DNA from: Actinomycetota bacterium
GTDB taxonomy: Bacteria; Cyanobacteriota; Vampirovibrionia; Obscuribacterales; Obscuribacteraceae
NCBI GenBank assembly: GCA_903970355.1
Contig: CAJCIF010000506.1
Location: forward strand, 1-7,399
Direction: 5' to 3'
DNA: 7,399 nucleotides
Of this stretch, positions 4,891-7,399 are shown in pieces. Below the pieces are notes generated by a model, which saw only the letters and a list, made by a program, of their open reading frames with translations, was not told the DNA's origin and ran no database searches. The translations under genes and the position numbers were made by a program. Each line of letters starts with the position of its first letter. Positions within the stretch are counted from its first letter, which is position 1.

Positions 4891-7399
4891 AAAGACAAGC
4901 TTTTCGTTGTCGGCGTCCACTATGATCTTGTCACCATCTGCAAAATCACCTTGCAGAAGCTTCAGTGCCAGCGGATTTTCGATGTCTCTTTGAATGAGAC
5001 GCTTTAAAGGACGTGCACCGTACATAGGGTCATAACCAGTTCTCGCTAACCAATCGCGGCTAGCTTCCGTTGGCAATAACACGATCTTTCTGTCTTCAAG
5101 CCGTCTGTTCAAAATCGAAAGTTGTATATCAACGATCTTCTTGAGCTCTTCAGCAGTAAGAGCATGGAACACAACCGTTTCATCAATTCTATTCAAGAAT
5201 TCTGGTTTAAAGTGTTCTCGCAAGGCTGAGAGCACGCGCTCTTTCATTTCCGGATAAGTCTTGTCGCCTTCGATTGCGGCGCGCACCTGGTAGTCCAAAA
5301 TGAATTGGCTGCCGATATTGGACGTCATGATCAAAACGGTATTTTTGAAATCGACTTGGCGGCCTTTGGAATCGGTCAAGTGACCTTCATCCAAAACTTG
5401 CAACAAGATGTTGAATACATCGCTGTGCGCTTTTTCAATTTCATCAAACAACACACAAGAATAAGCCCGACGTCTAACAGCTTCAGTGAGCTGTCCACCT
5501 TCGTCGTAGCCGACATAACCAGGAGGTGCCCCAATGAGGCGTGCTACCGTATGCCTTTCCTGATATTCCGACATGTCGATGCGAATCATCGCCGCTTCAT
5601 CATCAAACAGAAATTCGGCAAGTGCTTTGGCAAGTTCTGTTTTACCAACGCCGGTTGGTCCAAGAAAGAGGAAACTGCCAATCGGGCGGTTTGGATCTTT
5701 CAAACCGGCTCTTGCTCTGCGTACGGCATTAGAGACAACTTCAATTGCTTCATCTTGACCGATAACACGGTTATGCAATTGCTCTTCCAAATGCAAGAGC
5801 TTTTGCACTTCACCCTCAAGCAACTTTGTCACTGGTATACCAGTCCACTTTGAGACGATATCTGCGATATCCTCATCATCAATCTCTTCTTTCAGCAGCC
5901 GGATTCCACCTTTCTTGTGATTGAAGACTTCTTCTTCCGCTTTCAAATTCTTTTCGAGTTCAATCAAGGTTCCGTATTTAAGTTCAGCAGCCTTTTGCAA
6001 ATCGGTTGCCCGTTCTGCTTGTTCGATATGAATTTTCGTTTGTTCGATTTCCGCTTTGATTGCCTGCACGCGATTAAGCGCTTCTTTCTCAGAATGCCAT
6101 TGCGCTCGCAATACATCGGCACGCTCTTTCAAGTCTGCCAGTTCTTTTTCCAGTCTTTCCAACCGATCTTTAGAAGCGTTATCTGTTTCCTTGCGCAGAG
6201 CTTCGCGCTCAATTTCAAGCTGAATTTTGCGACGTTCCAATTCATCGAGTTCACTCGGCATCGAATCAATTTCGATTCGCATTTTTGCTGCTGCTTCGTC
6301 TACGAGATCGATCGCTTTATCCGGTAAAGAGCGATCTGTTATATAGCGATGCGATAGAACAGCCGCACTAACAAGCGCTGAGTCTTTGATACGAACACCG
6401 TGGTGAACTTCGTATCTTTCTTTCAAACCGCGCAAGATCGAAATTGATTCTTCAACGGATGGTTCTTCCACCAATACGGTTTGGAATCTTCTTTCCAGGG
6501 CCGGATCTTTCTCAATATGTTTGCGATATTCATCTAATGTCGTTGCACCAATACAGTGCAGTTCGCCGCGGGCTAATGGCGGCTTAAGCAGGTTGCCCGC
6601 ATCCATAGCGCCGTCCCCACCAGCACCAGCGCCAACAACGGTATGCAATTCATCTATAAATAGGATGATTTCGCCTTGCGCTTCAATCACTTCTTTGAGA
6701 ACCGCTTTCAGGCGCTCTTCAAATTCGCCACGATACTTTGCACCAGCAATGAGCGAACCCATATCGAGCGTAATGAGCTTTTTGTTTTTCAAACCTTCCG
6801 GGACATCACCTTTCGTTATGCGCTGAGCGAGCCCTTCCACAATGGCCGTTTTACCAACACCCGGTTCACCAACGAGCACCGGATTGTTTTTAGTACGTCT
6901 GGAAAGTACCTGCATAACGCGGCGAATTTCATCGTCTCTGCCGATGACAGGATCGAGTTTACCCTTTTGCGCCATTTGCGTAAGGTCTTTGCCATAACGC
7001 GAAAGAGCTTCGTAGGTGGCTTCCGGATCCTGGCTCGTGACGCGCTGATTGCCGCGTATTTGAGTAAGCGCTTGCAGCACTCTTTCGCGATTGAGTCCGT
7101 GCCGTTTGAGAATCGTACCGGACTGATTCTTGGTGTCATCGCACAGGGCAATCAATAAATGCTCAACGCTTATGAATTGATCTTTCAGTCGTTCTGCTTC
7201 ATGACCAGCCGTTTCAAGAATGGACATCAACTTGCTGGAAACTAGAATCTCATCCTTAGCACTGGTAACACTTGTGCTCTTCGGTTGCCCATTTAGATAT
7301 TGGATTGTTTCTTGCAAAACGACATCGGGCTTCACGTCCAAGCGCTCCAGGAGCTTAGGTCCGATGCCATCGGGCTGTTCGAGGATAGCGACAAGTAAG
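4861..7399 (-). CDS. clpB: ATP-dependent disaggregase ClpB (5' end beyond the window)
   Basis: Hexameric Hsp100 chaperone that threads aggregated proteins through its pore with DnaK/DnaJ/GrpE in the cytoplasm. 845 residues are visible, numbered here from the first whole codon at the right edge. The N-domain is partial (to about 125). NBD1 has Walker A GEPGVGKT (177-184), pore loop KYRGE with Tyr222, Walker B ILFIDE (245-250) and arginine fingers Arg303/304. The coiled-coil middle domain (about 374-510) is full length, which separates ClpB from ClpA/ClpC. NBD2 has GPTGVGKT (580-587), pore loop GYVGYDEGG (627-635), Walker B LFDE (650-653) and sensor-2 GARPLK (794-799). No ClpP-docking IGF loop is seen. 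The TTG at 7341 is not the start: the frame stays open to the edge and encodes [19 protein letters not shown], normal N-domain sequence. By comparison with E. coli ClpB (857 residues), roughly 30 residues lie outside. The promoter, and any heat-shock element, is not in the window. Confidence 0.97.
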   Translation of the reverse strand, partial: LLVAILEQPDGIGPKLLERLDVKPDVVLQETIQYLNGQPKSTSVTSAKDEILVSSKLMSILETAGHEAERLKDQFISVEHLLIALCDDTKNQSGTILKRHGLNRERVLQALTQIRGNQRVTSQDPEATYEALSRYGKDLTQMAQKGKLDPVIGRDDEIRRVMQVLSRRTKNNPVLVGEPGVGKTAIVEGLAQRITKGDVPEGLKNKKLITLDMGSLIAGAKYRGEFEERLKAVLKEVIEAQGEIILFIDELHTVVGAGAGGDGAMDAGNLLKPPLARGELHCIGATTLDEYRKHIEKDPALERRFQTVLVEEPSVEESISILRGLKERYEVHHGVRIKDSALVSAAVLSHRYITDRSLPDKAIDLVDEAAAKMRIEIDSMPSELDELERRKIQLEIEREALRKETDNASKDRLERLEKELADLKERADVLRAQWHSEKEALNRVQAIKAEIEQTKIHIEQAERATDLQKAAELKYGTLIELEKNLKAEEEVFNHKKGGIRLLKEEIDDEDIADIVSKWTGIPVTKLLEGEVQKLLHLEEQLHNRVIGQDEAIEVVSNAVRRARAGLKDPNRPIGSFLFLGPTGVGKTELAKALAEFLFDDEAAMIRIDMSEYQERHTVARLIGAPPGYVGYDEGGQLTEAVRRRAYSCVLFDEIEKAHSDVFNILLQVLDEGHLTDSKGRQVDFKNTVLIMTSNIGSQFILDYQVRAAIEGDKTYPEMKERVLSALREHFKPEFLNRIDETVVFHALTAEELKKIVDIQLSILNRRLEDRKIVLLPTEASRDWLARTGYDPMYGARPLKRLIQRDIENPLALKLLQGDFADGDKIIVDADNEKLVFKKQAVLATV

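Noticed and set aside
5305..5853. A 182-codon plus-strand open frame inside clpB
   Set aside because: It is antisense to the highly conserved NBD2 region of ClpB, is Phe/Cys-rich without motifs, and is explained by codon bias on the opposite strand.
7339..7341. TTG as a start codon of clpB
   Set aside because: The frame continues without a stop to the right edge, and the upstream codons encode normal ClpB N-domain sequence, so the gene is cut by the window rather than starting here.

Overview
The window holds six protein-coding genes and no RNA gene, mobile element or CRISPR array. Base composition looks close to even GC and similar across the genes. Three exported proteins with Sec-type signal peptides, a bicupin and a ClpB with a full middle domain fit a free-living bacterium. 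The ClpB C-terminus and the mix of genes vaguely suggest a cyanobacteria-related lineage such as the Vampirovibrionia/Melainabacteria. That placement is a low-confidence inference and would need a tree of ClpB or DusB.

Layout: bases 1-33 carry nothing recognisable. A complete dusB-type tRNA-dihydrouridine synthase gene lies on the minus strand (34-1131). A short divergent intergenic region (1132-1210) separates it from a plus-strand run of four genes. The first pair is a secreted protein with two carboxypeptidase-regulatory-like beta domains (TTG start at 1211) and a LarC-family protein, overlapping by an ATGA. After a 78-bp gap with a candidate promoter and a hairpin that covers the ribosome binding site comes the second pair: an exported oxalate-decarboxylase-type bicupin and a small exported NTF2-like protein, again overlapping by ATGA. 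Seven bases later the minus-strand clpB stop is reached. clpB fills the rest of the window and runs off its right edge.

How the genes relate: dusB (tRNA modification) and clpB (protein disaggregation) are housekeeping genes flanking an accessory block. LarC normally inserts nickel into the pyridinium pincer cofactor of lactate racemase LarA, but no larA, larB or larE is present here. This LarC has also lost most N-terminal signature motifs of the family while keeping the C-terminal domain. The bicupin keeps both metal-binding sites and the N-terminal lid glutamate of oxalate decarboxylase, and it is predicted to act outside the cytoplasm. The four-gene block could be one operon or two coupled pairs; a shared function cannot be shown from the sequence. 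The most noteworthy signals are the divergent LarC, the hairpin masking the bicupin Shine-Dalgarno, and the pairing of each enzyme-like protein with a small exported beta-rich partner.
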